Assembly (NCBI RefSeq): GCF_001278805.1
Contig: NZ_CP012602.1
Span: 847,001 to 911,000, forward strand
Length of the DNA stretch: 64,000 nt
DNA from: Bacillus sp. FJAT-18017
GTDB lineage: Bacteria; Bacillota; Bacilli; Bacillales; Cytobacillaceae
Direction: 5' to 3'
Positions 18,663 through 27,333 of this stretch are shown one piece after another; position 1 is the first letter of the stretch; every line of letters begins with the position of its first letter. The position numbers and the translations under genes are program-made. Under the pieces are notes generated by a model. It was given only the letters and a program-made list of their open reading frames with translations, was not told where the DNA came from and searched no databases.

Positions 18663-19590
18663 ATGTTTTCAGAGATTAATGCAAGGCTTTTTGAGATACA
18701 GAGTGAGTTGCGGAAGGTCACGAAATATAACATTCAGCTTGCGGATTATGGATAGGGTAGAAGACCGAGTTTCAGAACTGAAAACTGATTTTCAGATAGA
18801 GCAAGAAGATGTGAAGAGGCTGGAACGCTTTGGATTGTCCTATTTATTTGCAAAATTGGCAGGTACAAAGGAAGAGAAACTAACAAAGGAAAGGCAAGAA
18901 TTGATTGCGGCTGAGTACGCGTTAGTGGAAGCTGAGAAAGCAAAAGAGGATATAGAGAAGTCTATCAAAATGGTGCAAGAAAAGCTTCATGCCGTGGAAT
19001 TTGCCAAACAGGAGTACCAACAGCTCCTTAAACAAAAAGAAAAAATGATTAAAGAGAGCACATCCCCTTATGCAGCCAAGCTATTCCAATTGTATGAAAA
19101 GGAAGGTACCCTTCAAGCCAGCCTGGCAGAACTTCAGGAGGCAATAACTGCCGGAAGGCGTGTCAGGGAGAATCTTGAAACGGCTTTAGAGTCCCTAGAT
19201 AAGGCAGCAGCATGGGGCCAGTGGGATATGTTTGGCGGTGGTACCATTTCCGGCATGGTTAAACACCAGCATATAGCAGATGCCGAAGAAGATTTATATG
19301 AAGCCCGCAAAAGCATGCGGCTTTTTCAAAAAGAATTGTTGGATGTAAAGATCAATTTGAATCAAGATGTCCATATCTCCGAGATGTTAAGGTTTGCCGA
19401 TTTCTTCTTTGATGGTTTCATCGCTGACTATATGGTCCAAAATAAAATTAATGATATGATTGACCAGACTGAAAGCCATTCCCATAAAGTAAGTGATGTG
19501 TTAACAGCGCTAAACGGAAAATATGTGCAGGAAATGAAGAAGCTGGACGCAATCCATAAGGAAAAGCTGGAGATAGTCGAGAAGTGTTAA
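18663..19590 (+). CDS. Coiled-coil protein, reading frame broken near its start
   Basis: ATG 18663 follows AGGAGGGGG and opens a frame (MFSEINARLFEIQSELRKVT and ten more residues) that stops at TAG 18753. The following 280 codons, one frame over, continue as EDRVSELKTDFQIEQEDV and onward to 19590. The two parts look like one protein of about 308 residues with a +1 frameshift near 18745. The body is almost entirely charged heptad helix, with a short glycine-rich break (WDMFGGGTISGM). No family name is recognised. Read as is, translation could only restart at ATG 18748, which has no ribosome binding site. Confidence 0.7.
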
Positions 19591-19655
19591 CAGCCGTAAG
19601 GGAACGAATTATTGTAGCCAGGTATTATAACTATCTGGATAAGGGGAATTTGCGC

Positions 19656-19919
19656 ATGAGTGGAGTGTTCAATGAAATTGATTGGGATGAAGTTAATGTG
19701 ATTATCCAGAAATCCAGGGGGAAATCTAGTGAAATGTCTCCTGAAAATTTTACGAAAATTAGCTTTTTGATTGATGAGATAGAATCATTTCCTGATAATC
19801 AAAAATCGGTGGTTGAATCAGGAGCTCTCTTTAGAAAACATCTTAATGAAAAATATGATAAATTGTCCCCTAAAAGCATTTATTGGCTGGTTGATAGATT
19901 CTGCTTTTTGAATAGATAA
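19656..19919 (+). CDS. Small conserved-looking hypothetical protein
   Basis: This 87-residue acidic helical protein contains DWDEVNVIIQKSRG and PKSIYWLVDRFCFLNR. ATG 19656 has AAGGGG nine bases upstream, which I prefer to the in-frame ATG at 19584 that overlaps the preceding gene. It follows the coiled-coil gene by 65 bases and shares its terminator, so the two may be co-transcribed. Function unknown. Confidence 0.6.
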   Translation: MSGVFNEIDWDEVNVIIQKSRGKSSEMSPENFTKISFLIDEIESFPDNQKSVVESGALFRKHLNEKYDKLSPKSIYWLVDRFCFLNR

Positions 19920-19929
19920 AGACTGTAGA

Positions 19930-19966
19930 GAAAGCCCGCATACCTTTACGCGGGCTTTCCCTTTTT
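19930..19966. terminator. Bidirectional terminator
   Basis: GAAAGCCCGC and GCGGGCTTTC form a perfect 10-bp stem followed by CCTTTTT. It separates the small gene from the converging second BCCT gene. Confidence 0.9.
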
Positions 19967-19973
19967 AAACCAT

Positions 19974-21497
19974 TCACGGACGCTGCACTCCTCGTTTCGT
20001 GCTTTTTTGCACTTCCAATTCCATATTCAAGCCCTTCACTAACGAGTAGCTCATAGCGAGCAGGATAAATGCGAAGGGGAGGGCTGCAGCGATGGATGCT
20101 GTCTGCAATACAGTCAGCCCGCCGGCCAGCAGCAATACGGCTGCAACAGCGGATTGGATGACGCCCCAGGTCATTTTGATTTTGTTTGAAGGGTTAAGCG
20201 TCCCGCCTTCACTTAACATTCCCAGCACGAATGTAGCGGTGTCTGCGACAGTGATATAGTAAATTGCTACGACCGCAAAGCCCAATATGCTTAACAGCGA
20301 GCTTAAAGGAAAATAATCAAAGAAGATAAAAATCGATAACGATAGGTTTTCAGCTATATTTTTTGCCAAATCTCGGTTCGCGGGATCCTGAACCAGTTCA
20401 AGTGCCGAGCCCCCAAAGACTGACATCCACAGGCATGTTCCAAGTGTCGGGACAACGAGCACCCCGATTACAAATTCCTTTATCGTCCGTCCTTTTGAAA
20501 TCCTTGCAATGAACATGCCGACGAACGGCGCCCAGGCAATCCACCATGCCCAATAAAATAACGTCCAGGAGGCAATCCATTCTCCACCCTCGCTAAAAGG
20601 TGTTAACCTTAGGCTCATTTTTACAAAATCATTCACATAAAGCCCCATTGTATTAAAAAACACTTTGACCACAGTCAAGGCTGGCCCGACAAAAAGAATC
20701 AGCATCATAATTGAAAAAGACAGGATGATGGCGGAGTTGGATAAATATTTTATCCCCCTTTCAAGTCCTGTATTAATGGAAATGATGAAAATTACGGTTG
20801 CAACAGCAATCACGACCAGCTGGACAAACAGCGTATTCGGAATGCCAAAAATATCGTGCATTCCCGCAGTAACCTGCATCGCGCCAAGCCCCAGGGAGGT
20901 GGCGATACCAAAGACCGTTGCAAAGATGGAGAGAATATCGATCGTTTTTCCAATTGGTCCGTGAATCTTATCTCCCAAAAGTGGGTGGAAGGCTGAACTA
21001 ATCGAAGCAGGCAGCCGTTTGTTATATTGAAAAAACGCAAGCGCCAAGCCAATTATCGTATAGATAGCCCATGGGTGAAGCCCCCAATGGAAAAATGTAT
21101 ACTTCATCGCGGTGTTTGCAGCTTCAACCGTATACGCTTCTCCGTAGGGAGGAGCTGTGTAATGGGTAATCGGTTCAGCAACACTCCAGTAGACGATTCC
21201 GATACCCATTCCTGCGCCGAACAACATCGCAAGCCACGAACCGGTACTGAAATCGGGCGTATCATTTTTCCTGCCCAGCCGGATGTTTCCATACTTTGAA
21301 AACAGCAAATAGACCGAAAAAATTACAAAGAATAGAGTGGAACCAAGATATACCCAGCCAAGGTAATCGATTGAGCCATTGTAAACGGCATTGGTCACCC
21401 TGGTTAAACTGTCTGTGAAGAAAACTCCCCATATGATGAAGATGAGGGTAAGCAATAATGATAGAAGGAAAACACTATTTCCTTTAAATTTTTCCAT
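19974..21497 (-). CDS. BCCT-family betaine/choline/carnitine transporter, second copy
   Basis: This 507-residue carrier has the signatures GAGMGIGIVYWSVAEP and YWAWWIAWAPFVGMFIARIS and the helix-8 to helix-10 pattern of the first BCCT gene, but is clearly diverged from it. AGGAGG precedes ATG 21497 by 6 bases. It also resembles OpuD-type importers. The two copies may differ in substrate (betaine, choline or carnitine). The minus-strand gene at 21521 ends 23 bases upstream and may share its transcript. Confidence 0.92.
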   Translation of the reverse strand: MEKFKGNSVFLLSLLLTLIFIIWGVFFTDSLTRVTNAVYNGSIDYLGWVYLGSTLFFVIFSVYLLFSKYGNIRLGRKNDTPDFSTGSWLAMLFGAGMGIGIVYWSVAEPITHYTAPPYGEAYTVEAANTAMKYTFFHWGLHPWAIYTIIGLALAFFQYNKRLPASISSAFHPLLGDKIHGPIGKTIDILSIFATVFGIATSLGLGAMQVTAGMHDIFGIPNTLFVQLVVIAVATVIFIISINTGLERGIKYLSNSAIILSFSIMMLILFVGPALTVVKVFFNTMGLYVNDFVKMSLRLTPFSEGGEWIASWTLFYWAWWIAWAPFVGMFIARISKGRTIKEFVIGVLVVPTLGTCLWMSVFGGSALELVQDPANRDLAKNIAENLSLSIFIFFDYFPLSSLLSILGFAVVAIYYITVADTATFVLGMLSEGGTLNPSNKIKMTWGVIQSAVAAVLLLAGGLTVLQTASIAAALPFAFILLAMSYSLVKGLNMELEVQKSTKRGVQRP

Positions 21498-21520
21498 AAG
21501 AACCTCCTGGCAATGGTTGT

Positions 21521-22186
21521 TCAGTTATTGAATGGATTGTATTGAAATTCCCACTTATCCGTATCGAGCAATTCTTCATGAGGCACCTCAAAACCGCCCC
21601 CAAGATAAATGGTATGGCCCTTGATTGCAATCACCATTGCTTCAATCAAAACATCACGATCATTCTTTTTAAAAACATCCCCAATCTGTACAGATATGTC
21701 ACCGTATGGATGTGCGATTTGGCCGGCAATTTCTTCAGCGTCTTCCATCACGTTCGACATATCCTGATAATCAATCGGAGTGCTGTCAGGGGCACGGCCA
21801 GGAGCCATCAATAAATACTCGGTATGCTTGATCCCGTTCAAATCACTTGTGATAACCCCTTTATTATCAACCGTTTCCACCACTTCTATTTCATTTAATG
21901 AATAGTGGTCCAATGTGTCAGGGGCGGGATTGTTGATTAAAATCAAATCTCCCGGTACAGGCTTCTGCTGATTCCTGAGCGTGTATACCTTATGGTCAAA
22001 AATAAAACTGTCATTTTCTTTTGGTATGTATCTTTCAACACTGGCAGCATTCGTAATATGCTGAGACAAATCCCTCAGCTTAACAAGATGGATGGATAGT
22101 TTATACATCGGTTTTACTCCATATACCTTGTGCAACTCATTGTTATGGTATACAAATTGCCCTTTTCTTACTTGATACAGTTTCAC
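21521..22186 (-). CDS. Hypothetical protein, 221 residues
   Basis: A GTG start at 22186 follows AGAAGGGTG. The protein is soluble, beta-rich and acidic, without signal peptide or helices long enough to span a membrane. Short repeated patterns such as GQFVYHNNELHKVYGVKP and GDVFKKNDRDVLIEAMV suggest two copies of a small beta-barrel-like unit at either end. I do not recognise the family. It is the gene directly upstream of the second BCCT gene, in the same direction and without a terminator between. Confidence 0.65.
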   Translation of the reverse strand: MKLYQVRKGQFVYHNNELHKVYGVKPMYKLSIHLVKLRDLSQHITNAASVERYIPKENDSFIFDHKVYTLRNQQKPVPGDLILINNPAPDTLDHYSLNEIEVVETVDNKGVITSDLNGIKHTEYLLMAPGRAPDSTPIDYQDMSNVMEDAEEIAGQIAHPYGDISVQIGDVFKKNDRDVLIEAMVIAIKGHTIYLGGGFEVPHEELLDTDKWEFQYNPFNN

Positions 22187-22343
22187 AGCAAATCACCCTT
22201 CTTCCCGTTCTACAGTGATGCATTTACACCGGTCCTTCTTAGGATGTCTTTTTTTAGAAAAAACATGAAGATGGACTACTTATCAACATATTTCTCGAAT
22301 AATGAAAACCCAAAACATAGGTTACCCCCAAACATCCTATGAA

Positions 22344-22380
22344 TTGTCCACAAACCCACAGAAAACACCATTTATCCACA
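22344..22380 (+). promoter_or_regulatory. DnaA-box module (two boxes, 28 bp apart)
   Basis: TTGTCCACA (22344-22352) and TTATCCACA (22372-22380) match the DnaA box consensus TTATNCACA with at most one change. This 37-bp module is identical at 32 of 37 positions to 28810-28846. Weaker words TTATTCGAA and TTATCCAAA follow at 22394 and 22415. It is the main content of the 308-base gap between the 22186 gene and the large three-domain gene. Confidence 0.65.
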
Positions 22381-22420
22381 GGAAAAATGCAAGTTATTCG
22401 AAAAAAACAAAAACTTATCC

Positions 22421-22450
22421 AAAAAAACAGGGAGCCTATGTTGCTCCCCG
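22421..22450 (-). terminator. Terminator of the three-domain gene
   Basis: On the minus strand GGGAGC and GCTCCC pair around 7 bases and are followed by TGTTTTTTT. Confidence 0.88.
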
Positions 22451-22494
22451 TCTTTAAAGGTAAGAGTACAGCTGAACCTTCACCTGAAATATTA

Positions 22495-25400
22495 CTATTC
22501 CTTTAGTAAGATTTGCATTTCACTTTCACCAGGGAGCTTGACGTTTCCGGACCTCTGCAATTTGTTCCAGCCAATAATAAGCCCTTTTGCAGCGTATTTG
22601 AAAGCTCTCCATAAGGAATAGACCAGTAACTGGCGGTAGACAAAGCGTTGGACTACCAAATGGATAAGCGGTCTGAAGCTAATTCGTTCAAGCCAAAAAG
22701 CATAAATGGCGACGACTGCGTCTACGAGGAAGAAGAGTAGATAATAAGTGATGATTGTAGGTGTATCTCCAAATAAGCCAATAAGGAAAACGATATCGAT
22801 GAGAGGGGAGAGGGTCTGAAAAACATATTGAAACCACATGTATGGCAGCCCTACGAAACCAAGCCCTTTATGTTTAAAATTGAAAATAGCTCCCGAGTGC
22901 TTCCATAAGCATTGCAATATTCCGTATGACCATCTGAATCGCTGCTTTACAAGGCTTTTAACATTTTCCGGTGCTTCGGTGTATGCATAAGCATGAGGCT
23001 CGTAATGAATACTGTAACCCATACGGATTAATTTCAGGGTGATATCGGTATCCTCCGCCAATGTATCATCATCATAAAGTCCCGCTTCAATAATGGCGCT
23101 TTTTCGCAAGGCTCCGATTGCCCCAGGAACGACAGTGATGCAATTCAATTCATGAAAGGCCCTTTTCTCAAAATTGAAGCTTGTTACATATTCAATATGC
23201 TGCCAAAGGGTCAGCATGTTCTGCAAGTTACCGATTCTTACATTTCCAGAAACTCCGGCGACGATCTCATCTTTAAAATGCCCAACCAGACGTGAAATAG
23301 TATCGGATGCTACCGAGGTATCTGCATCCAGGGTAATGATAATATCTCCTCGTGACACTAAAATTCCACTATTGAGGGCTGCAGTTTTTCCCTGATTTTC
23401 TTTTATGAATTGGCGGACAATTCGATTGCTTTTCGCAATTTTTTTAACTGCTTGATATGTGTTATCAGTCGATCCATCATTTACGATAATAACTTCATAG
23501 TTTTTGTATTGACTATTTAGAATGGAATTCAGTGTTGGAATGATGACTTTTTCTTCATTAAAAGCAGGGATGATTATACTGACGAAAGGTTCATATAGTG
23601 GTGGCGATTGGGGCAGAGACTTCTTTCTGCTGTGTTTTAGACTGAAAAAGAACAAAATGAGCAACCGTACAAGCCCCAACACAATACCTAGCATGAAAAA
23701 AACGGAGCAAAACTGTATTGTCCAGATAAACAGCGTATCGGCTATTTTATAAAATACCATATATGGAAAGGAGTCTTCTTCGACAGGAGGCATTACATCA
23801 AGCTTTTGTTTGCCAATCAAATCCGAAACGGTAGCAAACGTATACCCTTCTCCCTTCAATGATTTTATGATCTTAGGAAGTGCTTCTACGGTAGCCGACC
23901 TGTCTCCTCCAGCATCATGAAGGAGGACCACGTTGCCAGCCTCGAGATTATTGAGCAGCCCTTTAACAATTTTATCACTGGAGCCTGTGTTCCAATCCTT
24001 CGTGTCAATATAGGAGCCCACCATCGTGTAGCCTAATTCCTGAGCCTGCAAAAAAGGGATTAATTCTACGGAGTTTTCGACTAACAAGTCCGGTGTATAG
24101 GGAGGGCGGTATAGAATAGCTGAATGCCCGGTAATCAGCTGGATCAGCCGCTGAGTTGAATTTAACTCGGCCTGCAGGATGTACGGACCATCCTCTTGGA
24201 TATCCGAATGGCTAAACGTATGATTGCCTATTTCATGTCCCTCTCGGTGAATTCGTTCAAGGATGTCGGGATAAAGCGCTGCCTGGCGGCCAACAACATA
24301 GAAGGAGGCGCGAATCTGTTCCTTGCTTAATATATCGAGTATTTTTGGTGTATAGGCTGGCTCGGGCCCATCGTCAAAAGTTAGGACAATGACTTTTTCT
24401 TGTTGCTCACCATACCTTTCGATGTAGTAGGGAAGGGGATAATCTAAGTACGTTTCCTTGGTGATGTAGCCATTCGAATCCTGTTCAATGGTTCTGCTTC
24501 CCTCCTGGGATTTTGAGGATATGCGAATGATTTCGCCGCTTCCTATACTCATGATGGGAATAGGATTCTCCATGTTGCTTAACTGCTCAGCGCTGGTTTC
24601 CATTTTGGATGTGTCGGTTAAATACTTCCATAGCCCAGGATCTTCATATCCAAGCTGCTCAATGCCAACACCCTTCACACCATGCGCTAACCCCAGCTTG
24701 ATTTGGTTGTATGAAGTGGCTGAGTCCAGAAACCAGATTAAATGGGGCACGCCGTTCTTTGTAAATCGTATATACGGATTGTTGCTTTTAGAATCCCATT
24801 GCACTGTAAGGTCTGAACCCGAAGCGGCCCTCATAACCTCATAGAACATTAAGCAATTGACCATTTCTTGTCGATTCATATCCCACTCATATCCCTCATT
24901 ACTCAGTGATACAATAATCTTCTCTGGAGGGATTGGAAGTTTTTTTAATGTCTCCTGAAACCATTCGATAGAGGCAACAGGGCCAGGGCGTTCCATTTCA
25001 GGCAGCTCCTTGAAAAACTTAACGATTACCCGGTCCGAAACGGATGCTAATCTTTTATAATCATAGGCTTGATGATTGGGAGCAACAGTAAGTGTCACCT
25101 TAAGGCCATCGACAAGAAATAACTCATATAACTCGGAGACAAAAGAGGTGAAGTGGTCCCGGTTTTCGATGCGGACTTGCTTTATATCTATGTTGATGCC
25201 AGCGAACTTATCTTGTTTGACCGCATTATGCAGGGATGTGATCAACGACCGCCTTGATTCAGCCGATTTGAGTAGTTCCTGCAGCCCAGCCTCATCAGTA
25301 CCCTTTTGCAATGAAAAGCGGGGCATGATTTTGACGCCATTTTTTACTGCCAAATCTATAATATCTTTTTCTTGATTCGTTTGAAGGTCATAATTGGAAT

Positions 25401-25770
25401 CCAGCCAGTACCAATTTGGTACCAGGACACCAAGTGCATTGATATTCCTTATTACGGTTTTCTTGCTAATAACATCATCAGCCAAGTAAAAACCATATAG
25501 TTCTCCCCTCTGTATTTTAGATGGTTTTTGATTAGTGACAGCAAGCTTGGCAGGTTTCCCGTTTTTAGCTAAAGGCTCATTGATTGGCCTAATAATATGT
25601 TTTTCCCCTAAGGTTAACTGGGGAAGTGCTGGATTTTGAAAAAGGCTGAAACCGATAAATGAAAGAAGAATAGATAAGAATAAAAATGCTGATAGCAAGA
25701 TAATTACTAACCCTTTCCAGCGTTTGCCGGAAAAATCCTCGAACACGAACCTTCTGTTATTCTCCGACAT
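22495..25770 (-). CDS. Three-domain membrane protein: GH18-like, polysaccharide deacetylase, GT2 glycosyltransferase
   Basis: The 1091-residue product starts at ATG 25770 after GAGGGGG. Residues 20-45 form a membrane anchor. Residues about 85-400 resemble a GH18/spore-chitinase barrel, but the catalytic DxxDxDxE strand reads AGINIDIKQ, lacking the final Glu. Residues 460-655 are a NodB deacetylase with TFDDGPEP (464-471) and HTFSHSD (517-523). After helices at about 680-710 comes a processive GT2 domain with DAD (815-817), EDTD (906-909) and QRFRW (943-947), followed by more helices. The order suggests synthesis, export and N-deacetylation of an amino-sugar polymer by one chain. Confidence 0.88.
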   Translation of the reverse strand: MSENNRRFVFEDFSGKRWKGLVIILLSAFLFLSILLSFIGFSLFQNPALPQLTLGEKHIIRPINEPLAKNGKPAKLAVTNQKPSKIQRGELYGFYLADDVISKKTVIRNINALGVLVPNWYWLDSNYDLQTNQEKDIIDLAVKNGVKIMPRFSLQKGTDEAGLQELLKSAESRRSLITSLHNAVKQDKFAGINIDIKQVRIENRDHFTSFVSELYELFLVDGLKVTLTVAPNHQAYDYKRLASVSDRVIVKFFKELPEMERPGPVASIEWFQETLKKLPIPPEKIIVSLSNEGYEWDMNRQEMVNCLMFYEVMRAASGSDLTVQWDSKSNNPYIRFTKNGVPHLIWFLDSATSYNQIKLGLAHGVKGVGIEQLGYEDPGLWKYLTDTSKMETSAEQLSNMENPIPIMSIGSGEIIRISSKSQEGSRTIEQDSNGYITKETYLDYPLPYYIERYGEQQEKVIVLTFDDGPEPAYTPKILDILSKEQIRASFYVVGRQAALYPDILERIHREGHEIGNHTFSHSDIQEDGPYILQAELNSTQRLIQLITGHSAILYRPPYTPDLLVENSVELIPFLQAQELGYTMVGSYIDTKDWNTGSSDKIVKGLLNNLEAGNVVLLHDAGGDRSATVEALPKIIKSLKGEGYTFATVSDLIGKQKLDVMPPVEEDSFPYMVFYKIADTLFIWTIQFCSVFFMLGIVLGLVRLLILFFFSLKHSRKKSLPQSPPLYEPFVSIIIPAFNEEKVIIPTLNSILNSQYKNYEVIIVNDGSTDNTYQAVKKIAKSNRIVRQFIKENQGKTAALNSGILVSRGDIIITLDADTSVASDTISRLVGHFKDEIVAGVSGNVRIGNLQNMLTLWQHIEYVTSFNFEKRAFHELNCITVVPGAIGALRKSAIIEAGLYDDDTLAEDTDITLKLIRMGYSIHYEPHAYAYTEAPENVKSLVKQRFRWSYGILQCLWKHSGAIFNFKHKGLGFVGLPYMWFQYVFQTLSPLIDIVFLIGLFGDTPTIITYYLLFFLVDAVVAIYAFWLERISFRPLIHLVVQRFVYRQLLVYSLWRAFKYAAKGLIIGWNKLQRSGNVKLPGESEMQILLKE

Positions 25771-26058
25771 CCGATTCCCCCTCTTTTTGGTGTCGATTCG
25801 CAAGTTGATGAAGGGATAGAATTATAATTTTTAATACATAAACAAAAATTTGGCGCACGTAATATATGTATGCTCAAAGAAATTTTAAGAGCCCTTTACA
25901 TGAAATATTTTTTTAATGAGAATATGGGATGTACGGGGGTGAATGTCCTCAATTAAAGGTACGGATAATGGTAAGGAGGTTTACTTCGCAAAAGCGGTTA
26001 TAATTCCACGCCCGTTTCGGAAAAATATAATCAGGAATGTGGAAAAGGGGTTTTTCAT

Positions 26059-26409
26059 TTGGAACTTATCAGCGTAGGATTTACTGATCCTCCAGCCTAT
26101 TATCCGATACCGGCAATTTATCAGGATCTCGGTCTCCCCGATTTAACTTCCTATGTTGAACAGCGGTTTGACTTCACCCTTTCCATTGGGAAAAATGAAC
26201 GAAATGGCTCGGGAATCATCCGTTTTTATAAAGATCAGCCAGACTATCAAATCCTTATTTCCGACCCGATAGCGGGGATTGGCCCAGCAAAACTAACAAA
26301 ATTGAAAGATCTGCTGCTAAATGAACTCAAGCCCGGATTTAACCAAAATATATTGGATTTTGAACCTGGCGAGAACGTTATTTATGTTGATTTCAGCAGG
26401 AAAAAATAG
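26059..26409 (+). CDS. Hypothetical protein, 116 residues
   Basis: A TTG start at 26059 lies 10 bases after AAGGGG. The protein is soluble with an alternating hydrophobic beta pattern (FTLSIGKNERNGSGIIRFY, DYQILISDPIAG) and a short helix. I recognise no family. It is followed by the 130-bp repeat array and has no visible operon partner. A 44-codon frame from ATG 25947 overlaps its start but has little support. Confidence 0.5.
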   Translation: MELISVGFTDPPAYYPIPAIYQDLGLPDLTSYVEQRFDFTLSIGKNERNGSGIIRFYKDQPDYQILISDPIAGIGPAKLTKLKDLLLNELKPGFNQNILDFEPGENVIYVDFSRKK

Positions 26410-26453
26410 AAGGCAGCCTTTATCAGTGGGGTGACGATAATACATTATTACTA

Positions 26454-27033
26454 ATTGGATAGGAGGAGTGGTAATTTTGCACTAGCAGTACTCGGAGACT
26501 TACTAGGTAATCTGCATAAAAAAATTGCACTACTCAGAGTAGTACTAAAATCACTATGTCCCATAGGCCACACCTTTTTGCTAATTGAAAGGGAGGAATG
26601 GCAACTGTCCACTAGTAGTACTCAGAGACTTACTAGGCAATCTGTACAAAAAAATAGCACTACTCAGAGTAGTACTAAAATCACTATGTCCCGCAGGCCA
26701 CAATTTTTTGCTAATTGAAAGGGGGGAATGGCAACTTTTCACTAGCAGTACTCGGAGACTTACTAGGCAATCCGTACAAAAAAATAGCACTACTCAGAGT
26801 AGTACTAAAATCACTATGTCCCGTAGGCCACACCTTTTTGCTAATTGAAAGGGGGGGATGGCAACTTTCCACTAGTAGTACTCCGAGACTTACTAGGCAA
26901 TCCGTACAAAAAAATAGCACTACTCAGAGTAGTACTAAAATCACTATGTCCCGTAGGCCACACTTTTTTGCTAATTGAAAGGGGGAAATGGCAACTTTCC
27001 ACTAGTAGTACTCGGAGACTTACTAGGCAAATC
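26454..27033. repeat. 130-bp tandem repeat array, about 4.5 copies
   Basis: Units start at 26454, 26584, 26714, 26844 and 26974, the last one partial. Each holds CTAGTAGTACTC followed by the inverted GAGACTTACTAG, then the near-palindrome ACTACTCAGAGTAGT, a fixed TAAAATCACTATGTCCC block and a pyrimidine-rich end. The word ACTCAGAG occurs twice per unit in copy two, 42 bp apart. The first copy is the most diverged. Open frames cross the units, but 130 is not a multiple of 3 and there is no consistent start, so coding is unlikely. The array dominates the 924-base gap 26410-27333. Confidence 0.9.
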
Positions 27034-27133
27034 GCAAAAAAACTAGTAGTACTCGCAAACTCACCTGGTATTCCGGAGGGAAATACTAAAGGGTCGCGAG
27101 TTTTGAGCATTATAGGAGGATGGAGGAGGCTTT

Positions 27134-27162
27134 AATTGTTCTTTTAATAGAACAATTTTCTG
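27134..27162 (+). terminator. Hairpin with weak T-tract after the 130-bp array
   Basis: AATTGTTCT (27134-27142) and AGAACAATT (27149-27157) form a perfect 9-bp stem with a 6-base loop, followed by TTCTGG. It could end a transcript crossing the array. Confidence 0.5.
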
Positions 27163-27260
27163 GTTTTATCGGTCTAAAAAATAATTTATCGGTCCAGGAA
27201 AAATTTTATCGGTCTAATAAAAATTTTATCGGTCCAGGAAAAATTTTATCGGTCCAACTA
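27161..27260. repeat. 20-bp tandem array, 5 copies (TTTATCGGTCCA word)
   Basis: The triplet ATC of TTATCGGTC falls at 27168, 27188, 27208, 27228 and 27248, an exact 20-bp period. The units read AAATTTTATCGGTCCAGGAA with minor changes. It directly follows the 130-bp array without sharing sequence with it. Confidence 0.85.
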
Positions 27261-27284
27261 CCGCCCTCTGCCGCCGCCACACAA

Positions 27285-27315
27285 TAAAAAAGCACCGCCA
27301 GCAAGCACGGTGCCT
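27285..27315 (-). terminator. Terminator of the SDR gene
   Basis: On the minus strand GCACCG and CGGTGC pair around a 10-base loop, followed by TTTTTT. Confidence 0.88.
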
Positions 27316-27333
27316 CAAAAATTTATATAACAT

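Noticed and set aside
18748..19590. Coiled-coil gene simply starting at ATG 18748
   Set aside because: No ribosome binding site precedes that ATG. The upstream frame from 18663 has an excellent one and encodes residues that fit as the natural N-terminus.
25947..26081. 44-codon frame overlapping the start of the 26059 gene
   Set aside because: It has a GGGGGTG near its ATG, but its translation shows no family likeness and it overlaps a better-supported gene.
26454..27135. Overlapping 69- to 96-codon frames on both strands through the 130-bp repeats
   Set aside because: They arise because the same 130 bp is read repeatedly. The unit length is not a multiple of 3, so each copy is read in a different frame, and ribosome binding sites are not consistently placed.
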